Shown here piece by piece: positions 13,051-22,120 of a stretch of 23,845 bases of DNA (within the stretch, counting starts at the first letter, position 1; each line of letters opens with the position of its first letter). The notes under the pieces are model-generated. The model was not told where the DNA came from, made no database searches, and saw only the letters and a program-made list of their open reading frames with translations. Position numbers and translations under genes: made by a program. This DNA comes from UBA11606 sp964513285 (GTDB taxonomy: Bacteria > Actinomycetota > Acidimicrobiia > Acidimicrobiales > Aldehydirespiratoraceae), in assembly GCA_964513285.1 (NCBI GenBank), contig CAZEML010000042.1:1-23845 (forward strand). The letters are read 5' to 3'.

Positions 13051-15415
13051 GCCGCACCTCCGTTCTTGGCGTCGTTGATTGTCTTCCAGACCCGCTGCGG
13101 GGTCGCCGGCATGTCCATGTCGGTCACGCCGTAGGGGCTGAGGGCATCGACCACGGCGTTCATCACCGCGGCGGCCGAGCTGATCGTTCCGGCCTCACCG
13201 GCCCCCTTCACGCCCAGCGGGTTGCTGGTGCTCGGGGTGACGGTGTAGTCGGTGACCATGCTCGGCACCTCGGCCGCCGACGGGACCAGATAGTCCATCA
13301 GCGACGGGTTGGTGCAGTTGCCGTCCTCGTCGTACACGGCCTCTTCCCAGAGGGCCTGCGCGACACCCTGGACGATGCCGCCGTGCAGCTGGCCTTCGAC
13401 GATCATCGGGTTGATCTGGTTGCCGCAGTCGTCGACCGCGACATAGCTGAGCAACTCGACGCCACCGGTGTCCTCGTCGATCTCGACCGTGCACAGGTGG
13501 GTGCCGAACGGGAAGACGAAGTTGGGCGGATCGAAGGTGACCTGCTCCTGCAGGTTGGGCTCCATGCCGTCGGGCAGATCGTGGGCGGTGAAGGCACCGA
13601 ACGCGATCTCCTGGATGGCCATCTGCTTGTCGGGCGAACCCGACACGCTGAACATGCCGCCCTCGAACTGGAGATCGTCGGCCGACGCCTCCATCGAGTG
13701 GGCGGCGATCTGCTTGGCCTTCTCGACGACCTTGTCGCACGCCGCGGCGATCGCAACACCGCCGACCGCGAGCGAACGCGAGCCGTAGGTGTCGAGCCCG
13801 AGCGGGCTGATCGCGGTGTCGGAGTGCAGGACGGTGACGTCCTCGGGCGGGATGCCGAGCTTGTCGCCGACGATCTGGGACCACGTCGTCTCGTGACCCT
13901 GACCATGCGGGGTCGAACCCGACACGACCTCAGCCTTGCCGGTGGGCAGCAGTCGCACGGTGGCGTGCTCCCAACCGCCGGCGCCGTAGCTCAGACCACC
14001 GAGAGCCCGAGACGGGGCGAGACCACAGATCTCGACATAGGTGACCATGCCGATGCCCAGCTGCTTGGACTCACCGGCTTCGCGGCGGCGGGCCTGCTCG
14101 GCCCGCAGCTCGTCGTAGCCCGCCAGCTCGAGCGCCTTGTCGAGGTTGGGACCGTAGTGACCGGAGTCGAACACCAACGTCGACGGCACTTCGAGGTTCT
14201 CGAAGTAGTCGCCGCCACCGAGATAGTTGCGACGACGCACCTCGGCCGGGTCGATGCCGACCTCGGCCGCGAGGATGTCCATCGCCCGCTCGATCGCGTA
14301 GCTGGCTTCGGGCCGGCCGGCGCCGCGGTAGGCGTCGGTCGGGGTCATGTTGGTGAAGTAGCCGTCGCAGGTGAACCCGAACGCCGGCACGTCGTACACG
14401 CCGGTGTAGAGGAAGCTGCCGAGCAGCGGCACACCCGGGGTGATCAGCATCATGTAGGCGCCCATGTCGGCGTCGACATGCACCCGTACGCCCTGGAGCT
14501 TGCCGTCGGCGTCGGACGCGAGCTCGATCGTCTGCAGCTGACCTCGACCCTGGTGGGTGGAGAAGGCCGCTTCGGAACGGGACTCGGTCCAGCGCACCGC
14601 TCGGCCCAGCTTGTTGGCGAGGGTGACGGCGAGGATCTCGTCGGGGTTGATGTTGAGCTTGGCGCCGAAGCCACCGCCGACCGCCGGAGCGATCACGCGG
14701 ATCTTGCTCTCGGGGATGCCGGTGGTGGCCGCGATCATCACCTTGAGGATGTGCGGCACCTGGGTCGCGCTGTACAGCGTGACGTCGCCACCCATCGGCG
14801 ACGGCACGGCCAGCACGCCGCGGGGCTCCATCGCGGCGGGGATGAGCCGCTGCTGCACGAAGTCGGCCTTGACGGTGTGCGCCGCGTTGGCGAACGCCGC
14901 GTCGAGGGCGTCGGGGTCGGGCACGAGCGGCCAGTGGAAGGCCTTGTTGGTGTCGTGCTCGGAGTGCGCGGTGGCATCACCGTCTCGGGCGGCAGCGATC
15001 GAGGCGACCGCGTCGAGGGGTTCGTAGTCGACGACCACGAGCTCGGCGGCATCCGCCGCGCCGTACCGCGAGTCGGCCAGGACGATCGCCACGATCTCGC
15101 CGACGTGATGGACCTCGTCCATCGCCAGCGGGAAGTGCGGCGGGTTGACCATGTCCTCGGTGACCGGCCAGGCACAGGGCAGCGGCGCGATCCACAGACC
15201 CATCTCCTGGAGCTGAGGGCCGGTGTAGACGGCGTGGACGCCGTCGGCGCCCTCGGCGGCGGACGTGTCGATCGAGCTGATCTTGGCGTGCGCCATCGGG
15301 CTGCGCACCATGCCCATCCAGAGCTGGCCCGGAACGTGGATGTCGTCGACGTACTTGCCTTCGCCGACGAGCAGCTTGGGATCCTCGCGGCGCTTCAGAG
15401 GCGCTCCGACTGCGT

Positions 15416-15419
<4 letters not shown>
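13047..15419 (-). CDS. coxL: Form II CO-dehydrogenase-like large subunit (CoxL-like, molybdopterin)
   Basis: 790-aa molybdopterin-binding catalytic subunit of the xanthine oxidase family. It opens with GAPLKRREDPKLLVGEGKYVDDI, the typical CoxL start. The active-site loop reads AYRGAGR (residues 363-369), the form II signature; the genuine high-affinity CO dehydrogenases (form I) have AYXCSFR with a Cu-binding cysteine. The conserved molybdenum-side glutamate is E742 in GVKGAGEAG. The ATG at 15419 overlaps the coxS stop by 4 bp and has GGAGGC at 5 nt, so the long frame extending further upstream is shadow. Family is certain; the physiological substrate of form II enzymes is unsettled, so calling it a CO oxidiser would be an over-reading. 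Confidence 0.94.
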
Positions 15420-15880
<461 letters not shown>

Positions 15881-15926
15881 GTGTGCACTCCTCTTCCCGT
15901 AGGCAGCTGGGAGTGCGATCTTGGCA

Positions 15927-15942
15927 TGTGACCCGGGTCACC
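15927..15942 (-). promoter_or_regulatory. Putative CRP/GlxR-type binding site upstream of coxS
   Basis: TGTGA-CCCGGG-TCACC matches the CRP-family consensus TGTGA-N6-TCACA at 9 of 10 defined positions and includes the perfect 14-bp palindrome GTGACCCGGGTCAC (15928-15941). It ends 47 bp before the coxS start codon, so it could act on a coxS promoter. Actinobacterial Crp/GlxR proteins recognise such sites. Confidence 0.5.
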
Positions 15943-15958
15943 GCCCGTGGAACGGGCG
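15942..15958. terminator. Small hairpin between coxG and coxS
   Basis: CGCCCG-tggaa-CGGGCG can form a 6-bp stem with a 5-nt loop, 22 bp after the coxG stop. No T-run follows it in the direction of coxG transcription, so it may be a weak terminator or attenuating structure, or have no role. Confidence 0.3.
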
Positions 15959-15980
15959 AATTTCAGTCTCGGGCCCGTCG

Positions 15981-16631
15981 TCAGCGGAAGATGAAGTACA
16001 GGATGATCGCGGCGACGATGGCGCCGACGACCGGCACGAGCCGCTTGGCGACCGCACCACCGGCGACGTCGAGGAGGTCGAGCACCTCGTCGTCGCCGCT
16101 GCCGGCGGACGAGCCGCTGGAACCGGCGGTGCTCGCCGCACCGTCCATCTCCGCGGACGCACCGGCGACCGCGTCGGCCACGTCTTCAGGCGACTCGAGC
16201 TTGCCTTCGATGCACTCGGCGAACTGGCCGAGCAGCTTCTTGGACACGTCGGCCATGACGCCGCGACCGAACTGGGCGACCTTGCCCGACACCTTGAGGT
16301 CGGTGCCGATCGAGACGGTGGTGCCGCCGTCGGCTTCGACCATCGTGGCCTCGATGTCGGCCGACGCGTTGCCGGCGCCGCGCTTGTCGCGGCCGCTGGC
16401 GGTGAGCTTGACCGTGCGGTTGGCCTCGTCCATCTCGAGGATGGTGGCGGTACCGGAGTACTCGGCGGTGACCGGGCCGACCTTCACCTTCATCGTGCCC
16501 TCGTAGGTGTCGCCGTCCTGGCCGGTGAGTTCGGCGCCCGGCAGACAGGGGGCGATGGCGGGGATGTTGGTGAGCAGGGCCCAGGCCTCGTCGATGGAGG
16601 CGGCCACGTGCATGTCGTTCTCGATACGCAT
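15981..16631 (-). CDS. coxG: CoxG-like SRPBCC protein with C-terminal membrane anchor
   Basis: 216-aa CO dehydrogenase subunit G homologue. Residues 1 to about 150 form an SRPBCC/START-like lipid-binding domain: MHVAASIDEAWALLTNI, PCLPGAEL, and DGDTYEGTMKVKVGPVTAEYSG, all characteristic of CoxG. A Gly/Ser/Ala-rich acidic linker (about 160-185) leads to one C-terminal hydrophobic helix (about 198-214, VPVVGAIVAAIILYFIF) and a final Arg, so it is tail-anchored to the membrane. In canonical systems CoxG links the enzyme to the membrane and quinone pool. It lies upstream of coxS on the same strand (100-bp gap) and is divergent from coxD with 75 bp between. A TAGCCT box precedes the ATG by 6 nt. 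Confidence 0.92.
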   Translation of the reverse strand: MRIENDMHVAASIDEAWALLTNIPAIAPCLPGAELTGQDGDTYEGTMKVKVGPVTAEYSGTATILEMDEANRTVKLTASGRDKRGAGNASADIEATMVEADGGTTVSIGTDLKVSGKVAQFGRGVMADVSKKLLGQFAECIEGKLESPEDVADAVAGASAEMDGAASTAGSSGSSAGSGDDEVLDLLDVAGGAVAKRLVPVVGAIVAAIILYFIFR

Positions 16632-16637
16632 GGAGGC

Positions 16638-16643
16638 AGGCTA
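16638..16643 (-). promoter_or_regulatory. Putative -10 box of coxG (leaderless)
   Basis: Minus-strand TAGCCT, 6 nt, then ATG at 16631. No Shine-Dalgarno is present. The divergent coxD box lies 50 bp away, so this short region would carry two back-to-back promoters. Confidence 0.4.
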
Positions 16644-16692
16644 CCCGACCGGTCCCGGTCTCTTCCCAGGCGGCTTGGCCTTCCCCGCCGCC

Positions 16693-16698
16693 TAGGGT
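16693..16698 (+). promoter_or_regulatory. Putative -10 box of coxD (leaderless)
   Basis: TAGGGT, 8 nt, then ATG at 16707. No Shine-Dalgarno lies between. Confidence 0.42.
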
Positions 16699-16706
16699 GA
16701 TCGTCC

Positions 16707-17621
16707 ATGAGTTCGCATCCGTCGCTGGCCTCCGTCGACGCCGTCACCGCGTCGCTCGCCGAGCACGACTACCTCGCCGACCGTGGGTTGGCCACGACCA
16801 TCTTTCTCGCCGCCTCGCTGCACCGGCCGTTGCTGCTCGAGGGCGAGGCCGGCGTCGGCAAGACCGAAGTCGCCAAGGTGCTCGCGGCCATGACCGGTGG
16901 CGAACTGATCCGTCTCCAGTGCTACGAAGGCATCGACGCCAACCAGGCGCTGTACGAGTGGAACTACACCCACCAGCTCCTGCATCTGCGCACCGCCGAG
17001 GCGACTGGAACGGCCACCGCCGATGCCGCGGATTCGCTCGAGGAGGAGCTGTTCAGCGAGCGGTTCCTCGTCCGCCGCCCCCTGCTGCGGGCGATCGACC
17101 ATCGCAGCGAGGTCCCGCCGGTCCTGCTCATCGACGAGGTCGACCGGGCCGACGACGAGTTCGAAGCGTTCTTGCTCGAGGCGCTGTCGGACTTCTCGAT
17201 CACGGTGCCCGAGCTCGGCACGTTCACCGCTGAGATCCCGCCGCTCGTGATCATCACCTCCAACCGCACCCGCGACGTCCACGACGCCCTGAAGCGGCGA
17301 GCGCTGCACCACTGGGTCGACCATCCCGACTTCGAACGCGAGGTCGCGATCCTCAAGGCCAAGGCGCCGGCCGTTCCCGAGCGCCTCGCCCGGCAGGTGG
17401 CGATGGCCACCGGGGTCGTCCGAGAGCTCGGCATGTACAAGCCGCCGGGTGTGGCCGAGACCCTCGACTGGGCGAACGCCATGCACCTGCTCGGCGAGAC
17501 CGAGCTCACCGAGGAGTCCGTCGATGCCACCCTCGGCACCCTCCTGAAGTACCGCGAGGATCAGGACAAGGTGCGCCGCGAAGGCATCAAGAGCCTGCTC
17601 GCGGCCGTCGTCAACGCGTGA
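16707..17621 (+). CDS. coxD: MoxR-family AAA+ ATPase CoxD
   Basis: 304-aa cytosolic AAA+ ATPase of the MoxR/CoxD type, a chaperone-like maturation factor working with VWA partners; in Afipia (Oligotropha) CoxD is needed for assembly of the Cu-S-Mo active site. Walker A is GEAGVGKT (residues 46-53), Walker B LLIDEVDRAD (140-149), sensor 1 TSNRTRD (184-190), and the arginine-finger region LKRRALHHW. Length is normal for CoxD. The stop overlaps the coxE GTG by 4 bp. Because form II enzymes lack the Cu-binding cysteine, what CoxD does here is not simply transferable from the CO dehydrogenase system. Confidence 0.93.
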   Translation: MSSHPSLASVDAVTASLAEHDYLADRGLATTIFLAASLHRPLLLEGEAGVGKTEVAKVLAAMTGGELIRLQCYEGIDANQALYEWNYTHQLLHLRTAEATGTATADAADSLEEELFSERFLVRRPLLRAIDHRSEVPPVLLIDEVDRADDEFEAFLLEALSDFSITVPELGTFTAEIPPLVIITSNRTRDVHDALKRRALHHWVDHPDFEREVAILKAKAPAVPERLARQVAMATGVVRELGMYKPPGVAETLDWANAMHLLGETELTEESVDATLGTLLKYREDQDKVRREGIKSLLAAVVNA

Positions 17622-18757
17622 GCACCGACGCGGCGACCACTCCGCCGGTCGACCTCGACGTCGACCGACTCGTCGCCGGCTTCGTCTACGCCCTCCGCAA
17701 GGGCGGGCTGTCCGTCACGGTCAGTCAGTCGACCCTGTTCCGAGCCGCCCTCGACGTCGTCGGGCTCGGACGCGGCATCGACGTCTACTGGGCCGGCCGA
17801 TCGACGCTCGTGCTCAAGCACGAACACGTGCCGATGTACGACGCCATGTTCCTGGCGTTCTTCCACCACAACACCTCCGGCTTCTCGATGCGCTTCGACG
17901 ACATCGCCGAGCTCCAGGACCAGCTCGCCACCGACGAGGGCGACGACGGAGGCGACGGGGACGGCGACCAGGAGACCGAGGTCCTGCGCTTCAGCCGCGC
18001 CGAACGGCTCTACGAGAAGGACTTCGGCGACTTCGAAGACGCCGAGCTGCGCGAGGCCGAGCGGGTGATGGCGGAGATGCGGGTCCGGCCCGCGACACGC
18101 CGGTCGCGACGACGGCGTCGATCCAACCGGGGCGACACCCACGATCTGCGCCGCACCGTTCGCGCCGCGATGCGACGCGGCGGCGAACCGATCGATCTCC
18201 ACACCACCGCCCCCGGCGAGCGCACCCGCCGCCTGGTCTTGCTGCTCGACATCAGCGGCTCGATGGAGAGCTACGCGCGGGTGCTCATCCGTTTCGCCCA
18301 CGCGGCGGTCGTCGGCCGCGGCAACGTCGAGGTGTTCGCGCTCGGTACCCGGCTGACGCGCATCACCCGGCAGCTCGCCACCCGCGATCCCGAGACCGCG
18401 GTCGCCGCCGCGGCCGGGCAGGTCGAGGACTGGTCCGGCGGGACCCGCCTGGGCGACTCGATCGAAGCCTTCGTTCGGGAGTGGGGCATCCGGGGCATGG
18501 CGCGCGGTTCGATCGTCGTCGTGCTCTCCGACGGATGGGATCGGGGCGAACCGACCGCGATGCGCGACGCGATGGAACGACTGCAGCGCTTGTCCCACAA
18601 GCTGATCTGGGTCAACCCGTTGAAGGCCGGCCCTGGTTACGAGCCGACCGCGCAGGGCATGGCGGCGGCGCTGCCGTTCTGCGACGAGTTCCTCGAGGGC
18701 CACTGCCTGCGCTCGATCAGCGAACTCGCGGCCGTCATCAGCAACGCCGACGACTAG
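17618..18757 (+). CDS. coxE: VWA-domain protein CoxE
   Basis: 379-aa von Willebrand factor A-type protein, partner of the CoxD ATPase. The N-terminal half (LVAGFVYALRKGGLSVTVSQ...) is the CoxE-specific helical part, followed by an acidic Gly/Asp-rich linker (about 107-121) and a very basic stretch (RRSRRRRRSNRG, 161-172). The C-terminal VWA domain has a complete MIDAS: D211-I-S213-G-S215, T244 in ALGTRLTR, and D305 in LSDGWDRG. GTG start, coupled to coxD by GTGA overlap. Its TAG stop is part of a TAGCGT box in front of the next gene. Family assignment is firm. Confidence 0.93.
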   Translation: MSTDAATTPPVDLDVDRLVAGFVYALRKGGLSVTVSQSTLFRAALDVVGLGRGIDVYWAGRSTLVLKHEHVPMYDAMFLAFFHHNTSGFSMRFDDIAELQDQLATDEGDDGGDGDGDQETEVLRFSRAERLYEKDFGDFEDAELREAERVMAEMRVRPATRRSRRRRRSNRGDTHDLRRTVRAAMRRGGEPIDLHTTAPGERTRRLVLLLDISGSMESYARVLIRFAHAAVVGRGNVEVFALGTRLTRITRQLATRDPETAVAAAAGQVEDWSGGTRLGDSIEAFVREWGIRGMARGSIVVVLSDGWDRGEPTAMRDAMERLQRLSHKLIWVNPLKAGPGYEPTAQGMAAALPFCDEFLEGHCLRSISELAAVISNADD

Positions 18758-18760
18758 CGT
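18755..18760 (+). promoter_or_regulatory. Putative -10 box overlapping the coxE stop codon
   Basis: TAGCGT, whose first three bases are the coxE stop codon, then 7 nt and ATG at 18768. This is the same arrangement as at the ferredoxin stop (6524-6529). Confidence 0.4.
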
Positions 18761-18767
18761 CGCCCGC

Positions 18768-19379
18768 ATGGAGCGGGCCCGCGACGCCGGACGACGCCTC
18801 GCCGAACGGCACCAGGCGAACCCTGCGAGCGCGGAACCGCACGGCTCGCTCGTCAACTACGCCGAGTCGCCGCGGGCCGACGACTGGACCCTGCGGTCGG
18901 CGCTCGTGCGGCTCGCCCAGTCGCAGCCACAACTCGTCGCCGACCTGCTGCAGCGGGTTCGTCGGCTCGATGCCGTCCTGCACCACGTCGCTCGCCCGCT
19001 CGAACGCCAGACCGTGCTGTGCGATCGCCGGCTCGGGCTCGACACGATCGACGAGGCGCCGGCGGCGCCCTACCCCGACACCCGGCTCGCCGACCTCGTG
19101 CGACTGGCCGACGACGCCGGCGAGGACGGCGACGTCGTGATCGAGGCGTACCTCGGCGCCGTCGACCTCTCGCCGGAGGAACGAGGCGCACTGCCGCTTC
19201 TCGGCATCGCCCTCTGGTTCGACCGACTCGCAGACGAGCTGATCGAGTGGGCGCAGGTGGCGCCGGCCCCCGCTCCCATCGACGCTGTCCGGGCGACCAC
19301 CGACGCGGCGCAGCGGCGCATGGATGAGCTGGGGGTGCCGGTCGAGCAGGGCCCGCCCCGCCGCGGTCGATCAGGCTGA
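18768..19379 (+). CDS. Unrecognised helical protein linked to cox genes, 203 aa
   Basis: No family recognised. It starts 10 bp after coxE on the same strand and is probably expressed with it or from the TAGCGT box. The protein is mostly amphipathic helix: LRSALVRLAQSQPQLVADLLQRVRRLDAVL near the first third, then TRLADLVRLADDAGEDGDVVIEAYLG, then SPEERGALPLLGIALWFDRLADELIEWA, and a basic tail PPRRGRSG. No signal peptide, membrane helix or metal-binding motif is seen. The single cysteine is near residue 84. The 3' end overlaps the convergent AraC-family gene by 9 bp. The SPEERGALPLL stretch resembles the closing helices of aminoglycoside-phosphotransferase-like folds only superficially, so I do not assign it. 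Confidence 0.65.
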   Translation: MERARDAGRRLAERHQANPASAEPHGSLVNYAESPRADDWTLRSALVRLAQSQPQLVADLLQRVRRLDAVLHHVARPLERQTVLCDRRLGLDTIDEAPAAPYPDTRLADLVRLADDAGEDGDVVIEAYLGAVDLSPEERGALPLLGIALWFDRLADELIEWAQVAPAPAPIDAVRATTDAAQRRMDELGVPVEQGPPRRGRSG

Positions 19380-20186
19380 CCCGACGCCGAGCCCGGCCTG
19401 CCACTCGGTCGGGGTCATCCCGACCAGCCGCCGGAAGAACTTCACGAAGTTGGTCGCCTCGGTGAAGCCGAGGGCACGAGCGACGCCCGATGCCGTCGCG
19501 CCCTCATCGGTGAGCCGCCGCCGCGCCTCGAGCGCCACCCGCTGATCGACGACCTCCTTCGCGGTCAGGTTGACCGCCTCCTGACACGCCCGGGTCAGGG
19601 TCCGCTCGCTGTACCCGAGTGCGGCCGCGTGGGCGCCGACCGACCGGCCGAACTCCCCTGCCTCCAGCCGATCGACGAGCGCCAGATACGCCGGCGGTCC
19701 CGTACGGGCGGGGCGGCGACCGGCGGCGATCTCGGCGATGACCAGGTCGCGAAGCCCGGCGACGACGAGCGGATCGGGATCGTGCTCCAGCCGCTCCTGG
19801 GCGAAGGCCAACGTCGACCGGATCGTCGCGAGCTCGTCGGTGTTCAACATCACCGGCGTCGTCGGGCCGGGCGGACCGAACGGCTCGACCCACGGACCGT
19901 CGGGAAAGACGATGATCAGCCCCTGGTTGGCGTCGGCGAGCCACCGGTGCACCTGCCCCGGACGGAGATGCATGAGTGCCCCCGCCTCCAGCCGGATCGG
20001 CGTGAAGTCGACGTCGTGGCGGCCATCGGCCAGCGTCACCTGCACGAAGTGGAACGCGAGCCGGCGATGCACGGCCAACTCGTCGAGCCCGAACCGCTCG
20101 AAGAGCGACTCGGTCGTGAGGATCTCGAGTACTCGTCCGGGGGTGGCCGGTCGATACTCGACCGGCGGAATGTCACTCAGCACCAC
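19371..20186 (-). CDS. AraC-family transcriptional regulator
   Basis: 271-aa regulator. The N-terminal half is a cupin-like sensing domain (LAFHFVQVTLADGRHDVDFTPIRLEAGALMHLRPGQVHRW...). The C-terminal ~100 residues carry the two AraC helix-turn-helices: SVGAHAAALGYSERTLTRACQEAVNLTAKEVVDQRVALEARRRL and TASGVARALGFTEATNFVKFFRRLVGMTPTEWQ, the latter being the conserved second helix pair. The start is GTG 20186 or the adjacent GTG 20183. It is divergent from the SnoaL-like gene with a 72-bp gap, so that gene is its most likely target. The 3' end overlaps the convergent 203-aa gene by 9 bp. Ligand unknown. Confidence 0.9.
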   Translation of the reverse strand: MVLSDIPPVEYRPATPGRVLEILTTESLFERFGLDELAVHRRLAFHFVQVTLADGRHDVDFTPIRLEAGALMHLRPGQVHRWLADANQGLIIVFPDGPWVEPFGPPGPTTPVMLNTDELATIRSTLAFAQERLEHDPDPLVVAGLRDLVIAEIAAGRRPARTGPPAYLALVDRLEAGEFGRSVGAHAAALGYSERTLTRACQEAVNLTAKEVVDQRVALEARRRLTDEGATASGVARALGFTEATNFVKFFRRLVGMTPTEWQAGLGVGSA

Positions 20187-20258
20187 GTGTCCAGTTTTGA
20201 CCAGGGACTGTCGACGGACAACCTCGCCGGATCCGAGCCGCGATCACATGCTGACGGC

Positions 20259-21029
20259 ATGCATCCGAAGCTCCAGAACGCACGTGGCATCTACACGGTC
20301 GGCATCATCGAAGGCCGACCGCGGGAGGCGGTCGAACGGTTCACCGGCGATCGCTACACCCAGCACTCGACCGGGGTCGGCGACGGCCCGGAGGGGTTCG
20401 TGGAGTTCTTCACCACCTTCCTCGAGCGCAATCCCGTCCGCGACATCCAGATCCTCCGCGGCCTCGTCGACGGCAACCTCGTCTTTCTGCACGCCTTCCA
20501 GAGCCTCAACGACGGCGAGGCGCAGTGGGTGACGATGGACATCCTCGACACCGACGACGACGACAAGATGATCGAACACTGGGACGTCATCGCCGCCTAC
20601 AACGAGTCGAATCCGTCGGGCCGGTCGAACATCGACGGACCGACCGAGATCACCGACCTCGACAAGACCGAAGCGAACAAGGCGATCGTTCACGAACTGA
20701 TGACCGACCTCTTGATGAAGGGCGGCGACGTGTCGCGCATCGATGAGTACATCGCCGAGGACTACATCCAGCACAACCCCGACGCCCCCGACGGCCGCGC
20801 CACCTTCCAGGCACTCCTCGAAGCCCCTGACCGGCCCCTCTGGTACGACGAGGTGGTGCTCATGGTCGGCGAGGGCAACTTCGTGGCCACCTTGAGCCGA
20901 GCGCACTGGGACGACATCGAGTACGCCCAGATGGACCTGTTCCGCCTCGAGGACGGCAAGGTCGTCGAGCACTGGGACGCTGCCGAGCCGGTTCCGACCG
21001 GGCCTCAGCCGAACTCGGGCAAGTTCTGA
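20259..21029 (+). CDS. Tandem SnoaL/NTF2-like protein
   Basis: 256-aa protein made of two related SnoaL-like (NTF2 fold) domains, each about 120 residues. Domain 1 has RYTQHSTGVGDGPEGFVEFF and ends with DKMIEHWDVI; domain 2 has DYIQHNPDAPDGRATFQALL and ends with GKVVEHWDAAEPVP. The Y-x-QH-...-DG and K-x-x-EHWD elements recur at the same relative positions and are typical of the COG4922-type 'SnoaL-like aldol-condensation' proteins, which are usually single-domain. The ATG at 20259 was chosen because the frame upstream is an arginine-rich shadow of the AraC gene. The divergent AraC regulator probably controls it. The substrate is unknown. Confidence 0.85.
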   Translation: MHPKLQNARGIYTVGIIEGRPREAVERFTGDRYTQHSTGVGDGPEGFVEFFTTFLERNPVRDIQILRGLVDGNLVFLHAFQSLNDGEAQWVTMDILDTDDDDKMIEHWDVIAAYNESNPSGRSNIDGPTEITDLDKTEANKAIVHELMTDLLMKGGDVSRIDEYIAEDYIQHNPDAPDGRATFQALLEAPDRPLWYDEVVLMVGEGNFVATLSRAHWDDIEYAQMDLFRLEDGKVVEHWDAAEPVPTGPQPNSGKF

Positions 21030-21050
21030 CACATCGCCTCGCCGGGTTCG

Positions 21051-21083
21051 TTGACGCTCGGCGCGCGGTCGGGGTTCACTGTG
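21051..21083 (+). promoter_or_regulatory. Possible promoter/operator of the LacI-family gene
   Basis: TTGACG at 21051-21056 matches a -35 element at five of six positions, followed after 18 bp by TTCACT, a poor -10. The 9-bp inverted repeat TCACTGTGA (21076-21084 region) overlaps it and could be an autoregulatory operator half. Evidence is weak. Confidence 0.25.
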
Positions 21084-21109
21084 ACGTCCCCACCTGCGAA
21101 AGGCCGAGT

Positions 21110-22084
21110 TTGTCCAAGCGAGACGCAACCCTGCACGACGTCGCCAAGCTCGTCGGCGTGTCGCCGCGGACCGTGTCCCGCGTGGTCAACAACGAGGGCG
21201 GGTTCTCTGAGAAGACCGAGCAGCGGGTGCGGGCCGCGATCGCCGAGGTCGGCTATCGACCGAACCTGCTGGCCCGCGGCCTGATCCGCGGCCGGAGTGC
21301 GACGATCGCCCTCGTCGGCCCGACGATGACCGACCCGTTCTTCCCCGAGCTGGCCGAGGGCGTGCAGCGAGCAGCCGACGACCAAGGCCTGACACTCTTC
21401 ATGGCGAGTTCGGCCGGTGCCGCCGAGCAGCAGGAGGCGATGCTGCAGACCCTGGCGTCGTACGCGGTCGAAGGGGCAATCGTGTTCCCGGTCGACGAGA
21501 CCGACGACCAGCTCGCCCGCCTCGCCGCGTCGGGTTTGCACCTGATCACGATCGACCGGGCCGTGGGCGTACCTGGCGCGCCCAACATCCGCTCCGACAT
21601 CGAGGCGGGCGCCCGCCGTGCGGTGCAGCATCTCCGCGACCGCGGCTGCCGGCACATCGCCTTCCTCGATGGCAGCCACACGCTCAACGGCCGACGCCGC
21701 ACCGGCTATCAGACCGTGGTCGGTGACGACATGACGACCGCTCGGGTCGACAACACCGCGGAGGGTGGGATGCGGGCCATGGCCCGGATCCTCGACATGG
21801 CCCCCGACGTCGACGGGGTGTTCGCCTACAACGACCTGATGGCGATCGGCGCGCTGCGAGTGTTGGGCGAGCGCGGTCTCCGCGTGCCTGACGATGTCGC
21901 GATCGTCGGGTTCGACGACATCTCGGTGTCGTCGATGCTCTACCCGGCGCTCACGACCGTCCGGCTCGACCGAGGCCGGATCGGGCGCGAAGCCGTCGAC
22001 CAGATCGTCGCGTTGACGAACGGCGAAGGCGTCGCACCCGAGACCTTGATCCCGGTCGAGTTGGTGGTGCGGGAGTCGGCGTAG
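21110..22084 (+). CDS. LacI-family transcriptional regulator
   Basis: 324-aa repressor-type regulator. The N-terminal HTH and hinge read ATLHDVAKLVGVSPRTVSRV, then EKTEQRVRAAIAEVGYRPN and LLARGL, a textbook LacI/GalR head. The periplasmic-binding-like effector domain follows (IALVGPTMTDPFFPELAEGV, GAIVFPVDETDDQL, DVDGVFAYNDLMAIGALRVL, VAIVGFDDI). Between NGRRRTGYQ and TTARVDNTAEGG the usual stretch of about 25 residues is cut to about 10, so one effector-lobe loop is short. The TTG at 21110 gives MSKRDATLHDV and has AAAGG upstream. Nearby plus-strand genes offer no obvious sugar target; the acyl-CoA dehydrogenase is convergent. Confidence 0.92.
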   Translation: MSKRDATLHDVAKLVGVSPRTVSRVVNNEGGFSEKTEQRVRAAIAEVGYRPNLLARGLIRGRSATIALVGPTMTDPFFPELAEGVQRAADDQGLTLFMASSAGAAEQQEAMLQTLASYAVEGAIVFPVDETDDQLARLAASGLHLITIDRAVGVPGAPNIRSDIEAGARRAVQHLRDRGCRHIAFLDGSHTLNGRRRTGYQTVVGDDMTTARVDNTAEGGMRAMARILDMAPDVDGVFAYNDLMAIGALRVLGERGLRVPDDVAIVGFDDISVSSMLYPALTTVRLDRGRIGREAVDQIVALTNGEGVAPETLIPVELVVRESA

Positions 22085-22120
22085 CCGACCCGCGTCACCG
22101 CGGCGTGAGCCGACCCGGGC

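Noticed and set aside
17561..18856. Minus-strand open frame opposite coxE
   Set aside because: Shadow of coxE, whose VWA MIDAS motif is complete.
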